Shown here in pieces: positions 44,553 to 54,322 of a DNA stretch of 64,000 nt (position 1 is the first letter of the stretch; every line of letters begins with the position of its first letter). This DNA comes from Paraburkholderia gardini (GTDB lineage: Bacteria; Pseudomonadota; Gammaproteobacteria; Burkholderiales; Burkholderiaceae), in NCBI RefSeq assembly GCF_907164575.1, contig NZ_CAJQYY010000007.1, positions 62,001 through 126,000 on the forward strand. The letters are read 5' to 3'. Below the pieces are notes generated by a model. The model was not told where the DNA came from. It made no database searches and worked only from the letters and a program-made list of their open reading frames with translations. The position numbers were made by a program, and so were the translations under genes.

Positions 44553-45280
44553 CCACGCCATTTTTCACCCGGCACGACGAGCAGCGAGAAATAGGGCGAC
44601 GCCATCGGATCGACTTCAGCGAGTGGCACGATCCGCTGGTTTGTCATCGTGGCGCGCTCGACGTAAAGCGCACGCTTTTCAAGGCCGAGTTCGCACAGCA
44701 CGCGCCGCACCTTGTCGAAATTGCGGCCGAGTTTCATCACGACCGCGGCGTCTGCGTCGGCGAGCCGTCGTTTCAGTTCGTCTTCCGGCAGCACGCCCGA
44801 CAGCACGGAAAGCGTCTGGTTGCGATAGACGAGCGGCGAGCCGAGTATCGCCGCCCCGCCCAGCATCGAACATACGCCGGGCACCACTTGCGCTTCGAAG
44901 CGGGGCGCCAGACGGTCATGCAGATACATATACGAGCCGTAGAAAAACGGATCGCCCTCGCAGATCACCGCGACATCGCGGCCCGCATCGAGATGGCGAG
45001 CGATGATGTCGGCGGCGGTGTCGTAGAAGTCGGCGATCACGGTTTCATACGAAAGCGGCGGCGCGAGCGTTTCGGTCGTCACGGGGTAGACGAGCGGCAG
45101 GCGTTCCTGCGCTTCGTCCAGATGCATCTCGATGATCCCGAACGCGTTGCCCTTTTTTCCTTTGGCCACGAAGTACGCGACGACGGGCGCGTCCTTCAGC
45201 AGACGCACCGCTTTCAGTGTGATCAGCTCCGGGTCGCCAGGTCCTACACCGAGTCCAAAAAGACGTCCACGCACCGTCAT
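44549..45280 (-). CDS. cobI: Precorrin-2 C20-methyltransferase
   Basis: 243-residue SAM-dependent methyltransferase making precorrin-3A. Family motifs: [48 protein letters not shown] and VMKLGRN. The start codon follows immediately on the cobH stop, and its own stop overlaps cobJ, so translation is coupled along the unit cobG-cobH-cobI-cobJ. Confidence 0.96.
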   Translation of the reverse strand: MTVRGRLFGLGVGPGDPELITLKAVRLLKDAPVVAYFVAKGKKGNAFGIIEMHLDEAQERLPLVYPVTTETLAPPLSYETVIADFYDTAADIIARHLDAGRDVAVICEGDPFFYGSYMYLHDRLAPRFEAQVVPGVCSMLGGAAILGSPLVYRNQTLSVLSGVLPEDELKRRLADADAAVVMKLGRNFDKVRRVLCELGLEKRALYVERATMTNQRIVPLAEVDPMASPYFSLLVVPGEKWRG

Positions 45281-45907
45281 TTATTCTTCCTCCGAAGCGA
45301 GGGCGTTCACGGCTGCCGCGGCCATGGCGCTACCGCCGCGGCGTCCCGCGACGATCACGAACGGCACGCCGCGACTGTTCTGCGCGAGCATCGTCTTCGA
45401 TTCCATCGCGCCGACGAAACCCACCGGAAAGCCGAGGATCAACGCGGGTTTTGGCGCACCGGCGTCGAGCATTTCGAGCAGATAGAAGAGCGCCGTGGGC
45501 GCGTTGCCGATCACGACGACGCTGCCTTCGATATGCGGTCGCCACAGTTCGAGTGCGGCGGCCGAGCGCGTGTTGTGCAGCGTGAGCGCCATCGGCGCCA
45601 CGCCGGGATCGCCCAGCGTGCAGATGACCGGATTGTCGGCCGGCAGACGCGCGCGCGTGATGCCTTCGGCGACCATGCGCGCGTCGCATAGCACCGGTGC
45701 GCCGCGCAGCAGCGCCGCGCGTCCGGCGGCGCCCGCGCCGGCGGAAAACTGCAGATCGTCGACGACGTCGACCATGCCGCACGCGTGAATCACGCGCACG
45801 GCCAGCTTTTCGAGGTCGGCGGGAATGCGACGCAGGTCGGCCTCGGCGCGGATCGTGGCGAAAGACCTGCGATAGATTTCCCGACCGTCGCGAATGTAAT
45901 CAAGCAT
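45281..45907 (-). CDS. cobH: Precorrin-8X methylmutase
   Basis: 208-residue enzyme (CobH/CbiC) moving a methyl group from C11 to C12 to form hydrogenobyrinic acid. Recognised by RVIHACGMVDVVDDLQFS with the catalytic His, CDARMVAEGITRARLP and the FPVGFVGAMESK segment. It overlaps the end of cobG by 8 bases. Full length. Confidence 0.96.
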   Translation of the reverse strand: MLDYIRDGREIYRRSFATIRAEADLRRIPADLEKLAVRVIHACGMVDVVDDLQFSAGAGAAGRAALLRGAPVLCDARMVAEGITRARLPADNPVICTLGDPGVAPMALTLHNTRSAAALELWRPHIEGSVVVIGNAPTALFYLLEMLDAGAPKPALILGFPVGFVGAMESKTMLAQNSRGVPFVIVAGRRGGSAMAAAAVNALASEEE

Positions 45908-47351
45908 CGAATGAACTCCGGGTCAGGCGTTCGAGCGTATCGGCCGCCTGATCGATCGTCAGATTGCGTGCGACGGGCGCGCCAAAACCAGGTGTGCCGT
46001 CGCGTCGAAAAACGTCGTAGCGGGTGGGCGCCACGGCAAGCAGCGTCCACGGCGCGCAATGCGCCGCCGCGCAGGAGCGCGGGCAACCGCTGAAATGAAC
46101 GTCGACACCGGCCGGCAGGCGGGCCGCGAGAAGGAGGGCGTCGGCCTTGGTGTCGGCCATGCCTTTCACGCAGCCTTGCGAACCGGTGCAGGCGATGACA
46201 TGTGCCGGCGGATTGGCGGCATCCGTGACGAGTCCAATCGACTCAAGTCGCTTTAACACGTGCGATGCTTTGTCGTCGGGAACGTCTGGAATGATGATGC
46301 CTTGCCACGGCGTCATGCGAAGCGTTGTGCTGCCGGCATCGATGGCAAGCCGGGCAAGTGCCTGCAGCGTTTTAAAGTCGAGACGGCCGAGCACCGGTTG
46401 AGCGCCCACGTAAGAGAGATTCGCACCGTCTTGCGAATGCGATCCGAGTCTGAGTGACACCTGAGCCGGCAAGCGACGCCAGGCGTCAACGTGAAAATCA
46501 TTCGCAAGAGTGAAATCGACTCGCGCCTGCACCTGCTCCATGAAGGCCGCGATGCCGTGCGCGGCCAGCACATCGCGCATGCGCGAGTCGTCAGGTGCGG
46601 CGAGATCCAGAAACGTATGCAGCAACGCGGCGACGAGCGCGGGGACCTGATGAGGCAAGACAGTACCGGACGCCGTATGCCGGGATGTATGCAAGACAGG
46701 CGGACACCCCGCAAGCCCAAAGGCAAACCGCACGTCCTTGCGATCCCGCACTGCAGCAAGCCAGATATCGTGCGGATGGTCGAGCATGGCAAGACGTTCG
46801 CCACCGTCGAGCATCAACGCGAATTTGGGCGAAAGTGCCGTGAATCGCGGATCGGTTTGCAGAAGCGAAAGTATCTGCGCAGCAAGCGACGTAATGTCGA
46901 AGAGCGCGTGCGGATCGCGCCCTGCAAGCGGGCTCACCATCAGATTGCGAAGATCGTCGCGCGCGACCGGGTTCGTTTCGTGAGCGTCGCGTGGCGCTTG
47001 TGGTCCTGATCCTGCGTCGAGCAGCCGGCCTGTTAGCGCGTTTTCCTCGCCGGGGCGTACGCCGCGTAGTTGCAGGTTCGCGCGGTTCGTCACTTCGATT
47101 ACGCCGGACGTGTGCCGCTTTGCAGCATCCGCGATAGCAAGCGCCTGATCCGCGCGCAGTTCACCGCACGGCAGCCTGATTCTGCACAGACCGCCGTCGC
47201 GTGCCTGCACGATGCGCCACAGCCCCGGGCAAGCCGAAGGGCGCAGCGATGCAGTGGAAGCGAAGGCAGACGTAACGTGGTTCAAGAGATCACCGGGTTG
47301 TGCGTCGCGCGACGGCCCGAGCGCCTCGTCATGGAGGAGATGCTGCGGCAT
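45900..47351 (-). CDS. cobG: Precorrin-3B synthase
   Basis: 483-residue Fe-S monooxygenase homologous to sulfite/nitrite reductases, using O2 to make the hydroxy-gamma-lactone precorrin-3B; it marks the aerobic pathway. The nitrite/sulfite reductase half-domain repeat begins with CPGLWRIVQARDGGLCRIRLPCG, and the [4Fe-4S] cysteines are in CTGSQGCVKG and FSGCPRSCAAAHCA. The ATG at 47351 follows a ggggtg site; an in-frame ATG at 47381 would start inside the leader and is less likely. First gene behind the third cobalamin riboswitch. Confidence 0.95.
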   Translation of the reverse strand: MPQHLLHDEALGPSRDAQPGDLLNHVTSAFASTASLRPSACPGLWRIVQARDGGLCRIRLPCGELRADQALAIADAAKRHTSGVIEVTNRANLQLRGVRPGEENALTGRLLDAGSGPQAPRDAHETNPVARDDLRNLMVSPLAGRDPHALFDITSLAAQILSLLQTDPRFTALSPKFALMLDGGERLAMLDHPHDIWLAAVRDRKDVRFAFGLAGCPPVLHTSRHTASGTVLPHQVPALVAALLHTFLDLAAPDDSRMRDVLAAHGIAAFMEQVQARVDFTLANDFHVDAWRRLPAQVSLRLGSHSQDGANLSYVGAQPVLGRLDFKTLQALARLAIDAGSTTLRMTPWQGIIIPDVPDDKASHVLKRLESIGLVTDAANPPAHVIACTGSQGCVKGMADTKADALLLAARLPAGVDVHFSGCPRSCAAAHCAPWTLLAVAPTRYDVFRRDGTPGFGAPVARNLTIDQAADTLERLTRSSFDA

Positions 47352-47392
47352 CGGTACACCCCGCCCGACGTTGGCTGGCACGAACAGGTCTC

Positions 47393-47540
47393 ACCGGCAG
47401 GTCTCCTGGCTCGCAGGTCGTGGTCCGCGCCGGCCTTCCCGGTCGAACCAGTGGCACAGGTGAGGCGCGGACTCGCTGCATACAGTTGCGGGGGCAGCCA
47501 CAGTCGATCTGTGTTCCCTCTTAGGTCCCGAGGGACACCG
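47393..47540 (-). ncRNA. Adenosylcobalamin riboswitch upstream of cobG
   Basis: Third cobalamin aptamer of the locus, leading cobG-cobH-cobI-cobJ. On the minus strand: ggtgtccctcgggac, then taagagggaacacag, the conserved ggctgcccccgcaactgt (plus-strand 47483-47500 region) and a textbook B12 box agccaggagacctgcc (47396-47411). It ends about 40 bases before the cobG ATG, so control probably acts on translation initiation. It is closer to the general consensus than the two aptamers at 34.4-35.0 kb. Confidence 0.94.
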
Positions 47541-47548
47541 GCGAGGCT

Positions 47549-47576
47549 GTATTATGCCTTTTTTCGAATAGCGCAA
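47549..47576 (-). promoter_or_regulatory. Sigma-70-like promoter for the cobG unit
   Basis: On the minus strand TTGCGC (47576-47571), a 16-base spacer and TAATAC (47554-47549) lie immediately before the riboswitch 5' end. Good -10 and position; spacer one base short. Confidence 0.6.
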
Positions 47577-47614
47577 GTACGCTGCGGCGTTGCCTGGCAT
47601 GCCGCGATCTCGAC

Positions 47615-47715
47615 TTGCATGGGACCAGAGTAAGGCGCTAAAGCGCCAACTCTGGTCGACCGCAACAAGTTGCATGGGACCAGAGTAAGGCGCTAAAGCG
47701 CCAACTCTGGTCGAC
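47615..47715. repeat. Two tandem 46-base hairpin repeats (REP-like)
   Basis: Identical 46-base units at 47615-47660 and 47670-47715, separated by 9 bases. Each folds on itself: outer arms gaccagagt/actctggtc (9 bp) and inner arms ggcgc/gcgcc around a taaa loop. Each ends in gtcgac. They lie between the divergent cobG and cobL units, 26 bases before cobL. Form and place fit repetitive extragenic palindromes; they would be transcribed into the cobL leader if its promoter is upstream. Confidence 0.85.
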
Positions 47716-47740
47716 AGAACACAGGAATGGGGATGGGTGC

Positions 47741-48949
47741 ATGCCAGCATGGCTGACCGTGGTGGGAATGGGCGACGACGGTTTTGCCGGTCTGGGAAGG
47801 CCGGCGCGGCGCGCGCTGCTGGACGCATCGGTGGTCTTTGGCGGCGAGCGTCATCTCGCGATGCTGCCGCCGCGTCTGCGCGCGCGTCGCGAACCGTGGC
47901 CGCGTCCGTTCGATGTGACGCAGGTGCTCGCGCATCGCGACGATGATGCACCGGTCTGTGTGCTCGCGAGTGGCGACCCGATGCTGTTCGGCGTCGGCGC
48001 AACGCTCGCCCGTCAGCTATCCACCGACGAAATGCGCGTGCTGCCCGCGCCTTCGTCGCTTTCGCTCGCCGCGGCGCGACTCGGCTGGCCCCTGCAGGAT
48101 GTCATGATGGTCTCGCTGGTCGGAAGGCCGCTTGCCGCGCTCAACGCGTATCTGCATCGCGATACGCGACTCTTTGTACTGTGCGGCGATGGCCGCACGC
48201 CCGGCGCGATTGCCGCGCTGCTAAACGCACGCGGCTTCGGTCCAAGCCGGATGATCGTGCTTGAACATCTTGGCGGTGCGTCGGAACGCCGGATCGATGC
48301 GCGCGCCGACGCGTGGAATCAGGACGAAGTCGCCGCGCTCAACCTGGTCGCAATCGAATGTCGGGCGGGGGAAGCCGTGTGTGCGCTGCCGCTTACGCCA
48401 GGCTTGCCCGACGAAGTCTGGCAGCACGATGGCCAGTTGACGAAGCGTGACGTGCGCGCCGTCACGCTAGCGCGTCTCGCGCCTGAGCCTGGCGAATTGC
48501 TCTGGGACGTGGGCGCCGGTTGCGGATCGATCGGCATCGAATGGATGCGTGCGCATCCATCGTGCCGCGCGATCGCCATCGAGGCACATCGTGAACGACA
48601 ACGTTTCGTCGAGCACAACCGCGATGCGCTCGGCGTGCCGGGTCTGCAGATCGTGGCGGGCAGGGCGCCGGACGCGCTTGAAGGACTCGCCGTGCCCGAT
48701 GCCATTTTCATCGGCGGCGGCGTCACGGCGCCGGGCGTCCTCGACACCTGCTGGGCGCGCCTGCGCAGCGGCGGCAGGCTCGTGGCGAACGCCGTCACCG
48801 TGCAAAGCGAAGCGACGCTTGTCGCGTGGCGCGAACAGCATGGCGGTACGCTGACGCGCATCAGCGTCGCGCAGGCACAGCCGCTGGGCGGCTTCGACAC
48901 CTGGCGCCAGGCGCTGCCCATCACGCTACTTGAAAGCCGCAAACCGTAA
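47741..48949 (+). CDS. cobL: Precorrin-6Y C5,15-methyltransferase (decarboxylating)
   Basis: 402-residue fusion of CbiE (about 1-205) and CbiT (about 220-402). CbiE part: [48 protein letters not shown]. CbiT part: the SAM-binding [19 protein letters not shown] and a FIGGGV motif. It methylates C5 and C15 and removes the acetate carboxyl at C12. ATG at 47741; first gene of cobL-cbiD-cobK-cobM, directly joined to cbiD. No riboswitch was seen in front of it. Confidence 0.95.
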   Translation: MPAWLTVVGMGDDGFAGLGRPARRALLDASVVFGGERHLAMLPPRLRARREPWPRPFDVTQVLAHRDDDAPVCVLASGDPMLFGVGATLARQLSTDEMRVLPAPSSLSLAAARLGWPLQDVMMVSLVGRPLAALNAYLHRDTRLFVLCGDGRTPGAIAALLNARGFGPSRMIVLEHLGGASERRIDARADAWNQDEVAALNLVAIECRAGEAVCALPLTPGLPDEVWQHDGQLTKRDVRAVTLARLAPEPGELLWDVGAGCGSIGIEWMRAHPSCRAIAIEAHRERQRFVEHNRDALGVPGLQIVAGRAPDALEGLAVPDAIFIGGGVTAPGVLDTCWARLRSGGRLVANAVTVQSEATLVAWREQHGGTLTRISVAQAQPLGGFDTWRQALPITLLESRKP

Positions 48950-50041
48950 ATGCGCGACGAAACCCCCGAACAGCCCGCGCCGCTGCGCAGCGGCTACACG
49001 ACCGGCAGCTGCGCCACGGCGACTTCGCTTGCCGCGGCGCGTCTGCTGCTCGCGGGTGTGGCGGGCGACGTTGCGGAAATCGTATTGCCGAAGGGGCAGC
49101 ATGTACCGATGCCGCTCGTGTTTTGCCGCCTGACGGACGACGGCGGCGCGGAAGCCGGCACGATCAAGGACGCAGGCGACGATCCCGATGTGACGCATGG
49201 CGCAGTCGTGTTCGCACGCGTCATGTTGCGTGCGCAACCAGGTGTGCGTTTCTTCGCGGGCCCGGGCGTCGGTACGGTCACGCGCGCGGGACTGACGCTG
49301 GCGGTTGGCGAGCCGGCGATCAATCCCGTGCCGCGCCAGATGATGACCCGGCATCTCACCGATCTCGCCGCGGAACACGGCTATGCGGGTGGCTTCGACG
49401 TCACGATCGGCGTCGAAGGCGGCGAGGCACTGGCGCTAAAGACGATGAACCCGCGGCTTGGCATTCTCGGTGGGTTGTCGATCCTCGGGACGACGGGTAT
49501 CGTCCGGCCGTTTTCGTGTTCCGCGTATATCGCGTCGATTCATCAGGGCATCGACGTTGCCCGCGCCAACGGCTATCAACATATCGCCGCATGCACCGGT
49601 AATGCGAGTGAAGACGCGATGCGCGCGCATTACGCATTGCCGGATATCGCACTGATCGAAATGGGCGATTTCGTGGGCGCCGTGTTCAAGCATTTGCGTC
49701 GTGCGCCAGTCGAACGCTTAAGTGTGTGCGGCGGATTCGGCAAACTGAGCAAACTCGCGTCGGGCCACCTCGATCTGCACAGCAGCCATTCGAGTATCGA
49801 CCTCGACCGGCTCGCGGGCTGGGCCGCGGAGCGGGGCGCCGATGCCGGTCTGGTTCAGGCGGTTCGCGCGTCGAATACCAGCCAGCAGGCACTGGCGATT
49901 GCACGCGATCATGGTGTACCGCTTGGCGATATCGTCTGTGCTCATGCCTTGAGCATCGCGCGCGATATCGTGCCAGCAGAAGTGAAAATCGAGATGTTCG
50001 CAATCGACCGGCAGGGAAATATCGTGGGCGTCGCGCAATGA
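48950..50041 (+). CDS. cbiD: Cobalt-precorrin-5B C1-methyltransferase type protein
   Basis: 363-residue CbiD. N-terminus [25 protein letters not shown] is a strong family signature, followed by [27 protein letters not shown] and [26 protein letters not shown]. In the aerobic pathway the C1 methylation and deacylation step is usually done by CobF; no cobF is present and CbiD in this position is thought to replace it. It begins at the base after the cobL stop and overlaps cobK by four bases. Confidence 0.95.
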   Translation: MRDETPEQPAPLRSGYTTGSCATATSLAAARLLLAGVAGDVAEIVLPKGQHVPMPLVFCRLTDDGGAEAGTIKDAGDDPDVTHGAVVFARVMLRAQPGVRFFAGPGVGTVTRAGLTLAVGEPAINPVPRQMMTRHLTDLAAEHGYAGGFDVTIGVEGGEALALKTMNPRLGILGGLSILGTTGIVRPFSCSAYIASIHQGIDVARANGYQHIAACTGNASEDAMRAHYALPDIALIEMGDFVGAVFKHLRRAPVERLSVCGGFGKLSKLASGHLDLHSSHSSIDLDRLAGWAAERGADAGLVQAVRASNTSQQALAIARDHGVPLGDIVCAHALSIARDIVPAEVKIEMFAIDRQGNIVGVAQ

Positions 50042-50760
50042 CGCGCGTCCTGCTGCTGGGCGGCACCGGCGACGCGATGCAGGTCGCGCGGCAACTGGGC
50101 CCGCATGACGTCTATAGTCTTGCCGGACTTGGCAAGGTGCCGGCGGACCTTGCCTGCAGGGTGCGCGTCGGCGGCTTTGGCGGTGCTGAGGGGCTCGCGC
50201 GCTATCTGCGTGACGAGGAAATCGGACTGCTTGTCGATGCAACGCACCCTTACGCAGCGCGGATCAGTGCGAACGCAGCAGCGGCGACCCGTGTGCAAGG
50301 CGTGCCGTGCTGGGCCGTGCGCCGCGCGCCGTGGCAGCCGCAGGCCGGCGACGACTGGCGCATGGTCGACGACTGGGCGGGCATCGTCCTGGCGTTAGCG
50401 CCGTTTTCGCAGCCACTGTTTACGCTTGGACGCGAACCGCTTGCGCATCTGCATGAGATTCCGGCGCATCAGTTCTGGATCGTGCGGTGCCTCGACGCGC
50501 AACCCGGTACCGAACGTTCGCGTGTGATGGACGCGCGGGGGCCGTTTAGCGTAGAGGGCGAGCGCGCACTGTTTGGCGAGCACCGGATCGATGTCGTGGT
50601 CAGCAAGAACAGCGGCGGCAAGGCGACAGAGGCGAAACTCGACGTGGCGCGCGAGCTTGGCTTGCCGGTCGTGATGGTGCGCCGCCCGGCGCCTGGCCGT
50701 GCCGATCGCGAATTCGATTCGCCCGCGCAACTGCTTGCTGCGCTAAAAGAAATGCTTTAG
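50038..50760 (+). CDS. cobK: Precorrin-6A reductase
   Basis: 240-residue NADPH-dependent reductase (CobK/CbiJ). N-terminal nucleotide-binding motif [18 protein letters not shown]; also [30 protein letters not shown] and [21 protein letters not shown], all typical. The ATG at 50038 overlaps the cbiD stop (ATGA). The longer frame upstream is a shadow of cbiD. An inverted repeat (gaaagacg/cgtctttc, 50762-50783) follows the stop. Confidence 0.95.
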   Translation: MTRVLLLGGTGDAMQVARQLGPHDVYSLAGLGKVPADLACRVRVGGFGGAEGLARYLRDEEIGLLVDATHPYAARISANAAAATRVQGVPCWAVRRAPWQPQAGDDWRMVDDWAGIVLALAPFSQPLFTLGREPLAHLHEIPAHQFWIVRCLDAQPGTERSRVMDARGPFSVEGERALFGEHRIDVVVSKNSGGKATEAKLDVARELGLPVVMVRRPAPGRADREFDSPAQLLAALKEML

Positions 50761-50809
50761 CGAAAGACGTATCGACGTCTTTCGTGCAAATGGAATGATG
50801 GAGTCGTGG

Positions 50810-51550
50810 ATGACCGTATTTTTTATTGGCGCAGGGCCGGGCGATCCGGAACTGATCACCGTGAAAGGGCTAAAGCTCGTGCATCGCTGCCCGGTGATTC
50901 TTTACGCGGGTTCGCTGGTTCCGGAGGCGATGCTTGCGGGCAACGTGGCTGAACGCGTCGTGAATACGGCGGATCTGAACCTTGACGAAATCGTCGCGTT
51001 GCTCGCGGACGCGCACGCAAAGGGGCAGGATGTTGCCCGCGTGCACTCGGGCGATCCTTCGCTCTTTGGCGCAATCGGCGAGCAGATCCGCCGGTTGCGC
51101 GCGTTGAACATTCCCTGTGAAATCGTGCCCGGTGTGACGGCCACCGCCGCGTGCGCGGCGACGCTTGGCGTCGAACTCACGTTGCCCGACGTATCGCAGA
51201 CCTTGATCCTGACGCGCTACGCACGCAAGACCAGCATGCCTGAAGGCGAGGCACTCGGCGATCTCGCACGCCATCGCGCGACAATGGCGATTCATCTTGG
51301 CGTGCGGCATCTCGCAGCCATCGTCGACGAACTGGTGCCGCACTATGGCGCGGATTGTCCGGTCGCGGTCGTTTATCGGGCGAGCTGGCCCGATGAGGAA
51401 CGCGTTGTCGGAACGCTCGGCGATATTTGCGGGAAAGTGCAGGGTACGCAGATCGAGCGGACCGCGCTGATTCTTGTCGGGCGCGTGCTCGATGCGGTGG
51501 CGTTCAGCGATTCGTCGCTTTACGCCAAAGCGCGGCGGCCAGTCGTTTAA
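50810..51550 (+). CDS. cobM: Precorrin-4 C11-methyltransferase
   Basis: 246-residue SAM-dependent methyltransferase (CobM/CbiF) producing precorrin-5. Motifs: [73 protein letters not shown]. The ATG at 50810 has atggag at the right distance; an in-frame ATG at 50795 is possible. Last gene of the cobL unit, followed by a strong hairpin. Confidence 0.95.
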   Translation: MTVFFIGAGPGDPELITVKGLKLVHRCPVILYAGSLVPEAMLAGNVAERVVNTADLNLDEIVALLADAHAKGQDVARVHSGDPSLFGAIGEQIRRLRALNIPCEIVPGVTATAACAATLGVELTLPDVSQTLILTRYARKTSMPEGEALGDLARHRATMAIHLGVRHLAAIVDELVPHYGADCPVAVVYRASWPDEERVVGTLGDICGKVQGTQIERTALILVGRVLDAVAFSDSSLYAKARRPVV

Positions 51551-51567
51551 GCACGCTGGAGTGGCCC

Positions 51568-51604
51568 GACCGCGGCTTCCCTGTCGAAACAGGAAGCCGC
51601 GGTC
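51568..51604. terminator. Hairpin between cobM and the convergent symporter gene
   Basis: Long GC-rich inverted repeat: gaccgcggcttcc pairing with ggaagccgcggtc (one bulged base) around ctgtcgaaacag. It lies between the two converging genes and probably ends both transcripts; there is no clear T-run. Confidence 0.65.
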
Positions 51605-51627
51605 AGCCGTTCAGAAGCCTTAATGCC

Positions 51628-53106
51628 TTAATGCTGCCGCACGTGCGACGGCTCAACTGACGCACGCGGGTGCGTCACCGCGCTCACGATCGCCAGCACG
51701 ATCACGTTCACGGCAAGCGCCAGAAAGCCGATATTCACGTCTTTCAGACTGTCGGGCAGGAATGGGAACAACTGCGCAACGCTCGTGTGCAGGGTCGTTG
51801 TGAGTGCAACCACGAGGACGCCCGCGAGAATCCCGCAAAACGCACCCTGTTTCGTCGCGCGATTACGTCTGGCAAGACTGCACACCAGCGCCGGGAACAG
51901 CTGTGTGACGAAGTTGTAACCCATCAGGAGCAGCGCGACAATCGTGTCTCCGCCGTGCAGCGTAAAGCCGACCGCGACGAGCGCGACCACCGGCACGAGC
52001 AGGCGCGCCAGCTTGCCGACGGCCGCATCGGACGCGTTACGTTGCAGTCCACCGCGATAGACGTCGTTCGCGAGCAGCGTCGATGCACTTGTGAGTATCA
52101 TCGAACCCGGCACGAGCGCCGTCAGGACACCCGCTGCGCCGATCACGCCGACAAACCACGGGTCGAACGTCTGGATCGACAGGCGGAACAGCGACAGGTC
52201 GATATCGCCGCCCTTAAGGCCCGGCACCTTCAGCACCGCAGCAAAACCGACGAAGAACACGAACAGCAGGATCAGCTGATAGAGTGGCAGAACCATTGCA
52301 TTGCGCCGGAAAATCCGTTCATCGCGTGCGGTATAGATCGAGCCGAACGTGTGCGGCCACATGAAGAAGCCGAGCGCCGTCAACAGAACCGTGGACTGGA
52401 ACCACGTCACGCTGGAGCCCTTTGCCGGGAGCGTCAGGAAGCCTGGGCGCGCGGCATCGATGTCGCGGAACATTTCGCTCAGTCCGCCGTAATGGTGGAT
52501 CGGCAGATAGATACCGAGGAACAGCACGATCGCGAGAATCAGCACATCCTTCACGACCGAGTTCCATGCCGAGCCGCGAACACCCGACACCATCACGTAA
52601 GCCGTCACGACCACGGCGCCGATCCAGATCGCCGCAGTCGACGAAATCGCGCCATACGATGCGGTCGCAACGATGATGCCCAGTCCCTTCAGCTGGAGCA
52701 CCAGATACGGAATCAGCGCGGCGACGCCCACTAGCGCCACCAGCACACCAAGCGCCGGGCTGTCGTATTTGCGGGCAAAGAAGTGCGATTGCGAAACGAG
52801 GCGTTGCGCCTTGGCGTAGCGCCAGATGGGCGGCAGGAGCCAGTACGACAGGATGTACGCGAGCGTGCCGTACGCGAGGATGTAATAGACCGGCGCGCCC
52901 TTACCGTAAGCGAAACCGCTGCCGCCAAGAAACGTGAACGTCGTGTAGATTTCGCCAGCCATCAGCAGGAACACGAACCCGGTGCCGAAGCTGCGGCCGC
53001 CTACGGTCCACTGTTCGAGATTCATGTCGTGCCCGTGTCGCGCGCGCACGCCCAGATACAGCGCGAAAAGCGTGACGGCGGCAATCAGGATCAGTGCGCT
53101 GTTCAT
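51628..53106 (-). CDS. Sodium:solute symporter, MctP-like
   Basis: 492-residue inner-membrane transporter of the SSS family with about 13 helices. Visible features: the first helix ALILIAAVTLFALYLGV, GRSFGTGFVFLLMAGEIYTTFTFLGG, and the sodium-site region near GVLTALVPGSMILTSASTLLANDVY. Its closest named relatives are monocarboxylate (lactate/pyruvate/alanine) permeases such as Rhizobium MctP. It is coupled to a DUF3311 gene by a four-base overlap, a pairing common for this subgroup. Confidence 0.92.
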   Translation of the reverse strand: MNSALILIAAVTLFALYLGVRARHGHDMNLEQWTVGGRSFGTGFVFLLMAGEIYTTFTFLGGSGFAYGKGAPVYYILAYGTLAYILSYWLLPPIWRYAKAQRLVSQSHFFARKYDSPALGVLVALVGVAALIPYLVLQLKGLGIIVATASYGAISSTAAIWIGAVVVTAYVMVSGVRGSAWNSVVKDVLILAIVLFLGIYLPIHHYGGLSEMFRDIDAARPGFLTLPAKGSSVTWFQSTVLLTALGFFMWPHTFGSIYTARDERIFRRNAMVLPLYQLILLFVFFVGFAAVLKVPGLKGGDIDLSLFRLSIQTFDPWFVGVIGAAGVLTALVPGSMILTSASTLLANDVYRGGLQRNASDAAVGKLARLLVPVVALVAVGFTLHGGDTIVALLLMGYNFVTQLFPALVCSLARRNRATKQGAFCGILAGVLVVALTTTLHTSVAQLFPFLPDSLKDVNIGFLALAVNVIVLAIVSAVTHPRASVEPSHVRQH

Positions 53107-53318
53107 GACTGCACCTCCGCGGTATCGTCGGCGACCTGGCGGTTGACTGGATCGAAACGATAGATGATCCCCATGATCACGGCGCCCGCCACGACCCAGA
53201 ACACGATCCAGGCAAGCACGAATGGCATGCCCAGCACGAGCGGTTCGACGCGGTTGACGAAGGGAATTCCAAGCAGGATGCCGATGAACGGCAAGGCGGC
53301 CAGCAGGCGAAACAGCAT
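53103..53318 (-). CDS. DUF3311 small membrane protein
   Basis: 71-residue protein with two predicted membrane helices (LLAALPFIGILLGIPF and FVLAWIVFWVVAGAVIMG), matching DUF3311, the small protein encoded directly before SSS-type monocarboxylate symporters; probably an accessory subunit. The ATG at 53318 follows a gaggag site; the frame opens 5 codons earlier. Its stop overlaps the symporter start (ATGA). Confidence 0.9.
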   Translation of the reverse strand: MLFRLLAALPFIGILLGIPFVNRVEPLVLGMPFVLAWIVFWVVAGAVIMGIIYRFDPVNRQVADDTAEVQS

Positions 53319-53650
53319 AAGACAGCTCCTCAACGCGGTGGATACGTCCGGTGGATTCTGTTTTCAGGCGTGTTGTCGCATGGACTTTATGCCTGGTCTA
53401 TCCTCGCCGTAAAGACCTTCAAAAAAACTGAATGGTAATTGTAATAATAGAACGAAGCGGAGTATCTTGCATCGAGCAAGCCGTCCATTCCGGCTTGCGC
53501 TCCAGTATCATCGGTTGCAGAGGCGCCATGACACCGCCAGCCCGGCACACGGATATGGCGTGATCCCGGTCGCGGCCGGTCATATAACAACACGCTACCC
53601 AGCGATGCCGATGCGGACGTTGGGTTAGCCGTTCGATGCGAAGCGCACCC

Positions 53651-54322
53651 ATGGTAGAGAGCCTGATCTCGGACATTCTGTTTGGCTTTACCGGATTAAT
53701 CAGCATCATTAATCCGATCGGCGTCGCGTTTGTGTTTCTGGATCGCACGGAATCGCTCAGCAACGAAGAGCGTGCGACGCTGGCGAGGAAAGTGGCCATC
53801 AACGCCAGCATCGTGCTCCTCGTCGCGTTTTTTCTGGGCACGCCCGTGCTTCATTTCTTCGGCATCTCGATACAGGCCTTGCGCATTGGCGGCGGGCTGG
53901 CGGTAGCCGTGAGCGGCTGGCAGATGCTTAATGCGCCGGACGTGCGTCCCGGTGCTTCGGCGGTGCGCAATGTGGACGGCGACAATGCAATGTCCAAGGC
54001 GTTCTTTCCGCTGACGATGCCGCTAACCACCGGACCGGGTTCGCTTGCCACGGCAATCGCGCTGACTGCGAATCGCAGCCACAAGCTCACTGATTTTGTT
54101 CTGTCGGCGATTGCGTCGCTTGCGATCACGGCATTGATCGGCATTGCGATCTACCTGACGTATAGCCGCGCCACGTTGTTTGCCCGCTACCTGGGCAACG
54201 ATGGAACCAAGGTCGCGATGCGTGTTTCTTCCTTTCTGCTGCTGTGCATCGGCGTGCAGATCATGTTGACGGGTTTCGGTGAATTTCTGACGCCTATTGC
54301 CCAGCTGCGCGTGACGCCGTAG
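53651..54322 (+). CDS. MarC-family integral membrane protein
   Basis: 223-residue membrane protein with six helices, of the MarC/NAAT family (FGFTGLISIINPIGVAFVFLDRTES; PLTMPLTTGPGSLATAIAL; SSFLLLCIGVQIMLTGF). Despite the name, MarC itself is not an established drug exporter; some archaeal relatives move neutral amino acids. An ATG at 53636 is also in frame. Divergent from the symporter unit across about 330 bases that hold only promoter sequence as far as can be seen. Confidence 0.9.
   Translation: MVESLISDILFGFTGLISIINPIGVAFVFLDRTESLSNEERATLARKVAINASIVLLVAFFLGTPVLHFFGISIQALRIGGGLAVAVSGWQMLNAPDVRPGASAVRNVDGDNAMSKAFFPLTMPLTTGPGSLATAIALTANRSHKLTDFVLSAIASLAITALIGIAIYLTYSRATLFARYLGNDGTKVAMRVSSFLLLCIGVQIMLTGFGEFLTPIAQLRVTP

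Noticed and set aside
47391..48002. 203-codon minus-strand frame across the repeats and cobL start
   Set aside because: It runs antisense through cobL and through the hairpin repeats and riboswitch; composition is Arg/Ala-rich with no domain.
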